Part shown: positions 16,014 through 24,701 of the stretch, piece after piece | How positions within the stretch are numbered: position 1 is the stretch's first letter | How the letters are laid out: each line of letters starts with the position of its first letter | Source: CAWJMN01 sp963844055 | GTDB lineage: Bacteria; Planctomycetota; Planctomycetia; Pirellulales; Pirellulaceae | Length of the DNA stretch: 64,000 bases | Direction: 5' to 3' | NCBI GenBank assembly: GCA_963844055.1 | Contig: CAWJMN010000001.1 | Location: forward strand, 2,976,001-3,040,000 | The notes under the pieces: model-generated | Databases searched by the model: none | The model's input: only the letters and a program-made list of their open reading frames with translations | What the model was told of the DNA's origin: nothing | Translations under genes and position numbers: made by a program

Positions 16014-19000
16014 ATGACCCTCCGAAATACTCTGTCCACTTTTTTGTTGACACTGTTCCTTGCACTCCTCTCCTTGCAAAGTTTTTCCATGACGACAGCC
16101 GCCGAAGAAAAAGAGGGAAAGCCTGTCACCTCTCGTGAGCAGGTTGCCAAAGCAATGCAGGCCGGCAATTTTTTGCCCGCCCTGCAGTTTCTCAAAACAC
16201 AGCTGGCTGATCCTGCCACAGATGCCTCCAAGGTATCAAACGATCTTTCGCAAGCGGTTCAGTGCTTACAGTCTCTGGGGCTGGGTGAAGAAATCGATGC
16301 GCTGTTAGAGCAAACCATTACCGTACATGGCAAGAACTGGCGGCTACTTCGAACCGCAGCGCAAACCTACAGCCAGCTAGACCCCAACGGCTTAATCATC
16401 GCTGGCAAGTTTGTTCGCAATCCCGGTCGCGGGGGCGGGCGACCTGCCAACAGCGCGGAACGTGACCGCGTTCGTGCGATGCAACTCTTTCTGCAAGCGA
16501 TGCCCTTGGCCCAAGCGGATAACAATAAGGCAGAGGTTTCCAGCTTCTATCAAGATTTTGCGCAATTGCTGCTAAGCCAACGTGGCGGCTACGAAGCTTG
16601 GCGTCTTCAAGCATTAACTAACTTTGAAGTACTTCCCGACCTGGAAGAGAGCTACTTTGGATATCACAGCGCCTCATCAGCCCCCGTTGATGCCGATGGG
16701 AATCCCGTCTTTCATCACGTTCCCAAGTCTTGGGAAACGGCAACCAGCGATGGAGAACGCTGGCGCTGGCTGCTTGAGCAAGCCATAGAAAACAATGCAG
16801 CTCGACGTTTTGACATCTTGATGATGCAAGCCAATTTCTATCGTTCGCAGTTTGGTGTCGAGACGTTACAAAATGGTTTCTTTCCCTTTGGTCATGGTGA
16901 CGACGACGATTCCAAGACGTCGGCCTATTCGCTGCACACGCTGAAAGATGAAGAGACCATCTGCCGTCTAGCCACTGGTATTAAGCGGCTGACACTTCCA
17001 GACGAGTTCAACCCACTGAAACTCTTTGCGACGATTGCCGCCGATGCAAAAGATGTTTCTGTTGCTGAATCGGCCTTACACCAATTGGCCGAAACTTACG
17101 AAAATCGTCGCCAATATCCTGCGGCAGCAACGCGCTGGGAAGAAAGCATCAAGCGATTCGGGGTTAAACAAAGCCCTTGGAAACAAGATCGCCTCAAGCA
17201 GATCATCGGCAATTGGGGACAGTTTGAAAGCTCGCGAACCCAAGGCGCGGGCCAGGGGGCCGTGGTCGACTATCGCTTTCGCAACGCAAAAAGTGTCAGT
17301 TTTGTCGCTCGTCCTGTAAAGGTAGAAGCGCTACTCACGGAATTGAAGACCTATTTGAAGTCCGATCCAGGAAATCGCTTGGACTGGAATCAGTTGAACA
17401 TCGGTGAAATCGGCCATCGATTCATTCAAGGCAACCAAGAGAAGTTTCTCGACGCTCCGATTGCGAAATGGGAATTACCGCTTGAACCTCGCGAGGCCCA
17501 TTTTGATCGCCGGATTACCGTAACCACGCCGCTACAAAAAGCAGGAGCCTACTGGGTCACTGCCACCGCAAAGGATGGAAACGAGAGCAACATCTGCCTC
17601 TGGGTGGCGGATACCGCAATCGCCGTCAAAACGATGGAGCAAAAGCGACTGTACTTCGTGGCTGATGCTGTTACGGGCACCCCCATTGAGGGCGCTAACC
17701 TCGAATTCTTTGGTTGGCAGCAGAAGCAGGTCGTTGCCAACAAGTTCTCGGTCTTTACTTCGCAGTTTGCTGAATTCACCAATGCCGACGGCCTATGCAC
17801 CCCTAATCCCCAAGAGCTAAAGCCCGAGTTCCAATGGCTGGTCATCGCCCGAACCAAGGGAGGCCGTCTTGCCTATCATGGGTTTACCAATGTTTGGTAC
17901 GGCGCACGACACGATGCTGAGTACGAAGCGACCAAGGTCTTTACGATCACGGATCGTCCCGTCTATCGCCCCAAACAAACCGTTGAGTACAAGGCATGGA
18001 TTCGTCACGCCAAGTATGACCAAGCCGACTCCAAAGACTACGCGGGCAAATCCTTTACGATCGAACTGCACAATCCTCGCGGTGAAAAGATCGATACAAA
18101 AACGCTCATTGCCGATGACTACTCCGGCATTTCGGGAAGCTATGCACTTCCCGATGATGCGATGCTAGGAACCTACAGCCTGCAATTCGTAAGCACTCCC
18201 GGGCTTGCCGTTCATGCCATTTCCGGCAATTCCTTCCGTGTTGAAGAATACAAAAAGCCCGAGTTTGAAGTGAGCGTCTCCGCGCCAACCGTGCCCGTCA
18301 GCCTGGGTGAAAAAGTAACCGCCAAGATCAATGCCAAGTATTACTTTGGGTCGCCCGTCACCAAGGCAAAAGTCAAGTACAAGATCAATCGGACCAAGTT
18401 CGAAGACCATTGGTATCCCGTTGCCTTGTGGGATTGGTGCTATGGCCCGGGCTATTGGTGGTTTGGATATGACTACACCTGGTACCGAGGGTTCGAACGC
18501 TGGGCTGGTTGCCATCGTCCCAGCCCGCCCTGGTTTCCCCGTGGCTATAACGGCCCACCGGAACTTGTCGCCGAGGTTGAGAAAGAAATTGGCCCCGATG
18601 GACAACTCGAATTCGAAATTGACACCCAGATTGCCAAAGAGCTATTTGGCGATGCCAACCATGAATACACGGTCACTGCAGAGGTACGTGACGAATCACG
18701 CCGGACGATTGTCGGCACTGGCAAGATCCTGGTTGCAAGCCAACCTTTCAAGGTCTACACCTGGCTCGACCGAGGCTACTATCGCACGGGAGACACCATC
18801 CACGTCAACCTCTCAGCCCAAACTTTGGATCGCAAACCGGTTGAAGGGGAGGGGACACTCAAACTCCTCAAAATCACCTACAACGAAAAACGCGAGCCTG
18901 AAGAAGCCGTTGTTGACACCTGGAAACTAGATACTTCGGCAGAAGGAACCGCGACCCAGCAGATTGTCGCTGCTGCACCGGGGCAATATCGACTCTCGTA

Positions 19001-19862
19001 CACGCTGAAAGACAAAGCCGAGCATTCGATCGAAGGGGGCTACATCTTTACGATCGCAGGCCCTAATAGCCTGGACAAGAACTTCCGGTTTTCGCCGATT
19101 GAATTGGTGCCTGACAAGCGAGAATACGCGCCGGGCGACAAAGTTCAACTTCAAATCAACACCGATCATCCAGGCAGCACGGTGCTGCTGTTTATTCGTC
19201 CCACCAATGGCATCTACTTACCTCCCAAGGTTCTGCGATTAAAGGGAAAGTCCACCATTGAAGAAATTGGTGTGGTCCAAAAGGACATGCCAAACTTCTT
19301 TGTCGAGGCCATGACGATCTCCGGCGCACAGGTTCATACGGAGACGAAAGAGCTGGTCGTTCCGCCAGAAAAGCGGATTCTCAACGTCGAAGTACTGCCG
19401 TCGGCCAAGGAATTCCTTCCCGGCCAAAAGGCCAAAGTCAAGATTCGCCTGACCGATCACACGGGAGAAAACTACGTTGGCTCGACCGTCGTTTCGGTTT
19501 ACGACAAATCGATTGAATACATCTCGGGAGGAAGCAACGTTGCCGAGATCAAAGAGTTCTTCTGGAAGTGGCGCCGCCACCACTCGCCAAGCACAGAGCA
19601 ATCGCTCAGTCGCGGCAGTTCCCCGTTAGTTCGTCCCAATCAGCCTTACATGAACGTCCTAGGTATCTTCGGCAACATCGACGAGGTTCTGGTCGAGAAC
19701 AATTTTGGACTGGGAATGGGCCGCGGTGGTGGCATGGGAGGCTTTGGGGGAGGCCGACGTGGCTTGCAAATGGCCCGAGGCGGAATGGCAATGCCCGGTG
19801 CCCCCATGATGCTCAGCCAAGTCTGCCGCAGCGCCTGCAGCCATGGCCATGGATCGCGCTGA
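16014..19862 (+). CDS. Alpha-2-macroglobulin family protein, N-terminal part (ends at a frameshift)
   Basis: This codes for the first 1,282 residues of an alpha-2-macroglobulin-like protein, a large protease trap of the periplasm or cell surface. It starts with a signal peptide (TFLLTLFLALLSLQSFSM) at the ATG 16014, which has GGAG nine bases upstream. An alpha-helical repeat region follows (to about residue 440), then macroglobulin domains: the MG2-like FTITDRPVYRPKQTVEYKAW and MG3-like FRVEEYKKPEFEVSVSAP, and a later bait-type region with VSVYDKSIEYISGG. The last residues are Gly/Met-rich. The frame then stops at 19860-19862 in a segment that does not look natural; the remainder continues in another frame from 19810 onward. 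Confidence 0.85.
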   Translation: MTLRNTLSTFLLTLFLALLSLQSFSMTTAAEEKEGKPVTSREQVAKAMQAGNFLPALQFLKTQLADPATDASKVSNDLSQAVQCLQSLGLGEEIDALLEQTITVHGKNWRLLRTAAQTYSQLDPNGLIIAGKFVRNPGRGGGRPANSAERDRVRAMQLFLQAMPLAQADNNKAEVSSFYQDFAQLLLSQRGGYEAWRLQALTNFEVLPDLEESYFGYHSASSAPVDADGNPVFHHVPKSWETATSDGERWRWLLEQAIENNAARRFDILMMQANFYRSQFGVETLQNGFFPFGHGDDDDSKTSAYSLHTLKDEETICRLATGIKRLTLPDEFNPLKLFATIAADAKDVSVAESALHQLAETYENRRQYPAAATRWEESIKRFGVKQSPWKQDRLKQIIGNWGQFESSRTQGAGQGAVVDYRFRNAKSVSFVARPVKVEALLTELKTYLKSDPGNRLDWNQLNIGEIGHRFIQGNQEKFLDAPIAKWELPLEPREAHFDRRITVTTPLQKAGAYWVTATAKDGNESNICLWVADTAIAVKTMEQKRLYFVADAVTGTPIEGANLEFFGWQQKQVVANKFSVFTSQFAEFTNADGLCTPNPQELKPEFQWLVIARTKGGRLAYHGFTNVWYGARHDAEYEATKVFTITDRPVYRPKQTVEYKAWIRHAKYDQADSKDYAGKSFTIELHNPRGEKIDTKTLIADDYSGISGSYALPDDAMLGTYSLQFVSTPGLAVHAISGNSFRVEEYKKPEFEVSVSAPTVPVSLGEKVTAKINAKYYFGSPVTKAKVKYKINRTKFEDHWYPVALWDWCYGPGYWWFGYDYTWYRGFERWAGCHRPSPPWFPRGYNGPPELVAEVEKEIGPDGQLEFEIDTQIAKELFGDANHEYTVTAEVRDESRRTIVGTGKILVASQPFKVYTWLDRGYYRTGDTIHVNLSAQTLDRKPVEGEGTLKLLKITYNEKREPEEAVVDTWKLDTSAEGTATQQIVAAAPGQYRLSYTLKDKAEHSIEGGYIFTIAGPNSLDKNFRFSPIELVPDKREYAPGDKVQLQINTDHPGSTVLLFIRPTNGIYLPPKVLRLKGKSTIEEIGVVQKDMPNFFVEAMTISGAQVHTETKELVVPPEKRILNVEVLPSAKEFLPGQKAKVKIRLTDHTGENYVGSTVVSVYDKSIEYISGGSNVAEIKEFFWKWRRHHSPSTEQSLSRGSSPLVRPNQPYMNVLGIFGNIDEVLVENNFGLGMGRGGGMGGFGGGRRGLQMARGGMAMPGAPMMLSQVCRSACSHGHGSR
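19807..19862 (+). other. Frameshift site joining the two halves of the alpha-2-macroglobulin gene
   Basis: The upstream frame is open to the TGA at 19860-19862. The downstream frame is +1 relative to it and open from 19810, after a TGA at 19807-19809. The switch therefore lies between these positions. Upstream codons give MMLSQ and then an unnatural CRSACSHGHGSR; the other frame gives SAAAPAAMAMDRAEL, which fits the low-complexity Ala/Met style. No long homopolymer is present, so it may be a real one-base insertion, a sequencing error or recoding. Confidence 0.8.
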
Positions 19863-22263
19863 ACTGGACGCTGCTTCCACGTCGGGTGGCCTAGCCGCTG
19901 GCGAAGAAGGGGGCGAACCTGCTCCGTTGCAAGAGGCAACCGTTCGCAAGAACTTTGCCGATACGGCCAAGTGGATTGCCGCTTTGACAACGGGCCCTGA
20001 TGGAACCGCTGAAATCGAAATCGACATGCCAGAAAACCTTTCGACCTGGCGCGTTCGCGTCTGGGCGATGGGAAATGGTACCCGAGTTGGTTCTGGAGAT
20101 ACGGAACTCATCACTCGCAAGAATTTGATTGTCCGGCTACAGGCCCCACGCTTCCTAGTGCAGACCGATGAAGTCGTTTTGTCAGCGAACGTGCATAACT
20201 ACCTCGCAAAAGACAAAGAGGTTACTGTGACGCTGGCAGCCTTGCCCGACACGGTCATTCAGCCGCTCGACGACCTCAAACGAACTATCTCTATTCCTGC
20301 GGGGGGAGAGAAGCGAGTCGACTGGCGCTGCAAAGTTTTGAACGAGGGTGAAATCACGCTCCGCATGTCGGCCCAAACCGATGAAGAGTCGGATGCGATG
20401 GAGATAAAGCTGCCTAGCCTGATCCATGGCGTACTAAAAACCGAAAGCTGGGCTGGCACGGTGCAGATCGGTAAGCCTTCTGCTGCCATTACGATTCAGG
20501 TGCCGGAAGAACGCCGGCCGGAACAATCGCTGCTGGAGGTTCGTTACTCTCCATCCCTGGCAATGGCCATGGTGGATGCACTTCCCTACATGGCAGAGTA
20601 CCCCTATGGCTGTACGGAGCAAACGTTAAATCGTTTCCTACCGTCGGTCATTACCAAGAAGACCCTACAAGACATGCAGCTTGACCTTGCCGCGATTGCT
20701 GCCAAGCGGAGCAATCTCAATGCGCAGGAGATCGGCGAGGATGTAGAACGGGCCAAACAATGGAAGCGATTTGATCGCAACCCTGTTTTTGAAGCGGCCG
20801 AACTGGAACAAATGGTTCGCCAGGGGGTCAAAGCCCTGACGGAACAACAGGTCAGCGATGGTGGCTGGGGTTGGTTTAGCGGCAATGGTGAGCGAAGCTG
20901 GCCGCACACCACAGCAGTGGTTGTCCACGGTCTGCAAGTTGCGCAGGCCAGTGATGTGGCCATCGTTCCCGATGTCCTTGAGCGGGGTGTCGCTTGGCTT
21001 GCAAATTACCAGAAGGAGCAAGTCGAACTACTCAAGAACAAAGACAATCCCGATCCGAAGGTTCATCGCAAACATGCAGCCGATTCTTTGGATGCACTTT
21101 GTTACAACGTTTTGGTCGATGCGGGCCAAAACAACATAGAAATGCGTGACTTCCTGTATCGCGACCGTGTTGGCCTGCCTATCTATGCCAAGGCACTGCT
21201 AGGCCTCGCCTTGCACAAGACCGATGCCAAAGAACAATTGGCAATGGTCCTTGAAAACCTCAGCCAATTCCTAGTGGAGGATGAAGAGAACGAAACGGCT
21301 TACCTCCGCCTTCCCCAAAACAATGCCTGGTGGTACTGGTACGGCAGTGAAGTAGAAGCCAACGCCATCTACCTGAAGCTGCTCTCTCGTACCGATCCTA
21401 AGGTCAAGCCTGCACAGCGATTGGTCAAGTACCTTTTGAACAATCGCAAGCACTCGACCTACTGGAACAGCACTCGCGATACGTCTTTGGTGATTGAAGC
21501 TTTCGCAGACTACATCCGTGCCAGCGGCGAATCCAAGCCCGATATGACAGTCGAGATTTGGATCGATGGCGAGAAGCAAAAAGAAGTCACGATCTCCAGC
21601 GAGAACGTGTTTACCTATGACAACAAGTTCATTGTCGCGGGTGAAAAGCTCACTTCTGGCAAACACCAAGTGGAGATCAAACGCAAGGGTGAAGGCCCTC
21701 TTTACTTCAACACCTACCTCACCAACTTCACGCTGGAAAACGACATCAAGCGTGCTGGCCTGGAGGTGAAAATCAACCGCCAAGTCTACAAGCTAACGCC
21801 GTCTAGCAAGACGGCTCAAACGGCTGGCAATCGTGGTCAAGTGGTTGACCAAAAGGTGCAAAAGTACGAGCGTACGCTCCTAAAGAACGATGACGTTTTG
21901 AACTCTGGTGACCTTGTAGAAGTCGAGCTCGAAATCGAAAGCAAGAATGACTATGAGTACCTGCTGTTTGAAGATCGCAAGGCTGCGGGCTTTGAGCCAG
22001 TAGACCTTCGCAGTGGCTATGACGGCAACGAACTAGGTGCTTACAAAGAACTGCGTGACCAACGGGTCAGTCTGTTTGTTCGCACGTTACCACGCGGCCG
22101 CTATAGCGTCTCGTACCGCCTCCGAGCAGAAACTCCTGGTCGCTTTAGCGCCCTACCCGCCCATGCCTACGCGATGTATGCACCGGAGCTTAAGGGGAAC
22201 TCGGATGAGATAAAGCTGCAGATTCGCGATGAAAAAGAAGAGGGCGAAAAAGCAAAGCCGTAA
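19843..22263 (+). CDS. Alpha-2-macroglobulin family protein, C-terminal part with thioester domain
   Basis: This frame (806 codons from an internal ATG) carries the rest of the protein. It has the alpha-2-macroglobulin core segment NLSTWRVRVWAMGNGTRVG, the thioester motif PYGCTEQTLNRFLPS with Cys near residue 256, the thioester-domain helices (GWGWFSG, HTTAVVVHGLQ, NAWWYWYGSEVEANA) and the receptor-binding-like C-terminal domain (YEYLLFEDRKAAGFEPVDLRSG). The thioester links covalently to an attacking protease in the family. No ribosome-binding site precedes the ATG at 19843, so it is not expected to be translated alone. It belongs to the gene that starts at 16014 and would give about 2,080 residues in all. 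Confidence 0.85.
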   Translation: MAMDRAELDAASTSGGLAAGEEGGEPAPLQEATVRKNFADTAKWIAALTTGPDGTAEIEIDMPENLSTWRVRVWAMGNGTRVGSGDTELITRKNLIVRLQAPRFLVQTDEVVLSANVHNYLAKDKEVTVTLAALPDTVIQPLDDLKRTISIPAGGEKRVDWRCKVLNEGEITLRMSAQTDEESDAMEIKLPSLIHGVLKTESWAGTVQIGKPSAAITIQVPEERRPEQSLLEVRYSPSLAMAMVDALPYMAEYPYGCTEQTLNRFLPSVITKKTLQDMQLDLAAIAAKRSNLNAQEIGEDVERAKQWKRFDRNPVFEAAELEQMVRQGVKALTEQQVSDGGWGWFSGNGERSWPHTTAVVVHGLQVAQASDVAIVPDVLERGVAWLANYQKEQVELLKNKDNPDPKVHRKHAADSLDALCYNVLVDAGQNNIEMRDFLYRDRVGLPIYAKALLGLALHKTDAKEQLAMVLENLSQFLVEDEENETAYLRLPQNNAWWYWYGSEVEANAIYLKLLSRTDPKVKPAQRLVKYLLNNRKHSTYWNSTRDTSLVIEAFADYIRASGESKPDMTVEIWIDGEKQKEVTISSENVFTYDNKFIVAGEKLTSGKHQVEIKRKGEGPLYFNTYLTNFTLENDIKRAGLEVKINRQVYKLTPSSKTAQTAGNRGQVVDQKVQKYERTLLKNDDVLNSGDLVEVELEIESKNDYEYLLFEDRKAAGFEPVDLRSGYDGNELGAYKELRDQRVSLFVRTLPRGRYSVSYRLRAETPGRFSALPAHAYAMYAPELKGNSDEIKLQIRDEKEEGEKAKP

Positions 22264-22294
22264 CGATTGACCAGTTCCAGAAGGTCAAAAGACG

Positions 22295-22332
22295 ATCCCT
22301 TGCGCTCGACATTCATTGCGAACGCAAGGGAT
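22295..22332. terminator. Hairpin between convergent genes (no U-tract)
   Basis: The perfect 10-base inverted repeat ATCCCTTGCG / CGCAAGGGAT lies between the alpha-2-macroglobulin stop and the stop of the surface-protein gene. It could end both transcripts, but neither side has a run of T, so function is inferred from its position. Confidence 0.45.
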
Positions 22333-22346
22333 GTTAGTTCATTGGG

Positions 22347-23840
22347 TTACGGAGTGGTCTTCACCAGGAAGTTACCATTGTTGCCGACGTCAAACAGCGG
22401 ACGGCAGTAGTTTGTCACGCCACGGCTGGAACCTTGTCGGCTCCAAACGAGGTTGATCGACACATTCCAGGTCTCATCCATGAACTGACGATTTGAGGTC
22501 GCGGCAGGGACGAGATACAGAACATTGGTTGACAAGCCAAGCCGCCCCGATAGCGGCACATAGCCGTCAAATCCGACCAAGCCACGATCATCACCGGTCC
22601 AACCACCAAACACCCGCCCCTCACCGCAGTTAGCCCACTGCTTGCGATAGAAGAACGAATAGATATTCGTCGCTTGGGTCGTTGTGCTGGTGCTGGCAAA
22701 GCGAACGCTCGACGTCCCCCCTAGATTGTTTTGAGTCGTTGGCAGGACAGGGAAATTGATATTGGCCGTCTGCTGATTGCCATGAGCGGCAAACCAGAAG
22801 CCAAATTCATGTCCACAATCCATCTTCCAGCTCAATTCACCGCGAAGCTGATTGAGGTCCGAGGTGTAGTCCCAATCTTGATGCATGTAGTCAAACACCA
22901 AGCCCCCCTGTAATCCCAGGTCAACGCGTCGGAAGAAGCCACCCGTAACAAACATTTGCGTGCGGTCATCCGGCGTGATCAAGCTGCCATCCAGATTATT
23001 CTGTGTGGCACGCATACCCAGCTGTCCAGCCAAGCCAAATGGCATCGCTGCACCCCAATTGATCCCTTCTGAAAAGCCGAAGCTGCCATTGCCACCGCGG
23101 TTCATCGGGCCCGTGAACCCTTGAACGCCGGTAAAGGCTTCCAGGTTGGAGAAGCTAGGCATGGGAATCAAACAGCGTGGGCAGCATCCATGGCGACCAC
23201 AACCTAAGCCACATCCCATTCCGCCATCTTCGCATCCGCACATGTCCCCATCGACGAATTCACCTGCATAGCCTTCGCCGCCATCGTAGTAGGGTTCCCC
23301 TTCGCTAACGAAGTTCGGGCCTGCGATCACTTCCTCGGTTACCATCGAGACAGGCTTCACGAGTTGTGCATTACGGTTCTTGTCAAAGATCGATGTTTCT
23401 TCTTCAAATGAAGCTTGGCGAGCCACACCTTGCCGCTGATGGGCAGGTACATAACCACCAACTCCGCCACTTCGGACGGTTCGATTTTGTGCAGGAGCAA
23501 AGGACCGCACATCCATGGTTGGCGGTGCAATATTTCGTGCTACAGCCGCAGTGACGGCTCTCGACGCACCAGTCCCCACGGCGCGTTGCTGAGGCATACG
23601 AGCCTCATAAGCAACTGGCTGCACCTGAGTGTCTCGACGCACAGGTTGTTCTACTAGTGGTTGCTCTTCAGCCACGACCGGCCTTTGCACGGGCGCTACG
23701 ACCGCTGGCTCTTTTACAGGTCGCAGGCGATTCACTCCCTGTCCGAAAACAGGGGCAGCCACAACAGCAAGTCCCGCAAGGGAAAGCAGCCCTAAGGAGA
23801 GCCGAATCCGGGAGCTTTGAAATGTAGAGAGTTTTGACAT
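22347..23840 (-). CDS. Secreted outer-surface protein (DUF6666-like)
   Basis: The 497-residue protein has a signal peptide (SLGLLSLAGLAVVAAPVFGQ) and a disordered Pro/Val-rich stretch. A Cys/Gly cluster at about residues 197-222 (MCGCEDGG, GLGCGRHGCCPRC) precedes a beta-rich C-terminal half with alternating hydrophobic strands such as VDLGLQGGLVFDY, GELSWKM and FGFWFAAHG. That half resembles a membrane beta-barrel. I recall this planctomycete family as DUF6666; function unknown. The ATG at 23840 has AAGGA about seven bases upstream and starts the signal peptide; a start at 23888 is less likely. It converges on the alpha-2-macroglobulin gene. Confidence 0.75.
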   Translation of the reverse strand: MSKLSTFQSSRIRLSLGLLSLAGLAVVAAPVFGQGVNRLRPVKEPAVVAPVQRPVVAEEQPLVEQPVRRDTQVQPVAYEARMPQQRAVGTGASRAVTAAVARNIAPPTMDVRSFAPAQNRTVRSGGVGGYVPAHQRQGVARQASFEEETSIFDKNRNAQLVKPVSMVTEEVIAGPNFVSEGEPYYDGGEGYAGEFVDGDMCGCEDGGMGCGLGCGRHGCCPRCLIPMPSFSNLEAFTGVQGFTGPMNRGGNGSFGFSEGINWGAAMPFGLAGQLGMRATQNNLDGSLITPDDRTQMFVTGGFFRRVDLGLQGGLVFDYMHQDWDYTSDLNQLRGELSWKMDCGHEFGFWFAAHGNQQTANINFPVLPTTQNNLGGTSSVRFASTSTTTQATNIYSFFYRKQWANCGEGRVFGGWTGDDRGLVGFDGYVPLSGRLGLSTNVLYLVPAATSNRQFMDETWNVSINLVWSRQGSSRGVTNYCRPLFDVGNNGNFLVKTTP

Positions 23841-24089
23841 GGAGATATCCTTAACCGCTTGCCAGGCCACCGCACGTCTGCGCAGCATCCCACCGACACG
23901 CCAGTTATCGAAAAACCCCAGTCGGAACTTTCGTTAAACTCGAAATAATCAGAAAACCAACCGCAAACCACCCAGACTAACATTGTTCTACACTGCCAAG
24001 CGAAGCGTCTGGCGTTAAGCTAGTAGAAGTTGCCAACGCCTTTTCAGTTATTTGCTCAGCAAACTAAACTCCTGCGAATCTCTATAGCC

Positions 24090-24635
24090 ATGTCCATCAC
24101 TGAGCCCCCAATCAGCCTCGAAAACGACAAAGAACGGCACTTTCTTAAAATCACCTGGCGAGATTCGCTAGAGAGAGAGGTCCCGATGAAGGCCATTCGG
24201 GAATCCTGCGGATGCGCACATTGTGTCGATGAGATGACGGGGCGGCCCATTCTCGATCCCAACACCGTTTCGCCAGACATCTCGATCAACGAGATGAAGC
24301 TCATCGGCAATTATGCCGTCAAAATTTCTTGGTCGGACGGCCATGATACCGGGCTATTCACCTGGCAAAGACTCCGAAAGCTGTGCGAGGGCTCAGCAGC
24401 CACCGCCTCGCGTAGAAACCGCCATCTTTGGCTGCAGGCCGGTCGCCATTCGCGTGATTTCATAGGGAGTGAACTCGCCCCAGTATTCATCGTCCCGGTC
24501 GAGATTCCCTACGATCTGTGCCCCAGCGTTATCTGCCAGCAGCGTCAGTCGCAAGCCAAGTTCAGCTCCTCGCTGAACCAGCAGCTCGCCTGTTTGTGGG
24601 GCAAGCGAGTTCGTTTCACCGTCAAACAGCCCTGA
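24090..24635 (+). CDS. DUF971 domain protein (gamma-butyrobetaine hydroxylase N-terminal-like) with a doubtful C-terminus
   Basis: Residues 1-105 are a clear DUF971 / GBBH-like N-terminal domain, with a zinc-binding CGCAHCVDEMTG, NEMKLIGNYAVKISWSDGH and TGLFTWQRLRKLC. Family proteins of this type usually end near this point. Here the frame continues for about 75 residues with an unnatural, Arg/Gln-rich sequence. Those last 243 bases lie antisense under a leftward frame that looks more protein-like. The natural stop may have been lost to a frameshift. The start ATG at 24090 fits the domain. Function is unknown; such domains occur alone or fused to iron-sulfur maturation proteins. Confidence 0.78.
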   Translation: MSITEPPISLENDKERHFLKITWRDSLEREVPMKAIRESCGCAHCVDEMTGRPILDPNTVSPDISINEMKLIGNYAVKISWSDGHDTGLFTWQRLRKLCEGSAATASRRNRHLWLQAGRHSRDFIGSELAPVFIVPVEIPYDLCPSVICQQRQSQAKFSSSLNQQLACLWGKRVRFTVKQP

Positions 24636-24689
24636 CGCTAGCAATGCTTCGCAGAGCAACTTCACTTCGGGAGTAACTGGCACCAGCAT
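24393..24689 (-). CDS. Possible small protein, unrecognised
   Basis: A 98-residue frame begins 12 bases after the stop of the thioredoxin/YHS gene, with GGAAA upstream of the ATG at 24689, as expected for a downstream operon member. The sequence has normal amino-acid balance (VKLLCEALLASGLFDGETN, EYWGEFTPYEITRMATGL) and ends in GGGC. I do not recognise the family. It overlaps the end of the rightward DUF971 gene by 243 bases, so only one of the two can be fully correct in that stretch. Confidence 0.5.
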   Translation of the reverse strand: MLVPVTPEVKLLCEALLASGLFDGETNSLAPQTGELLVQRGAELGLRLTLLADNAGAQIVGNLDRDDEYWGEFTPYEITRMATGLQPKMAVSTRGGGC

Positions 24690-24701
24690 CGGCCCGGTTT
24701 C

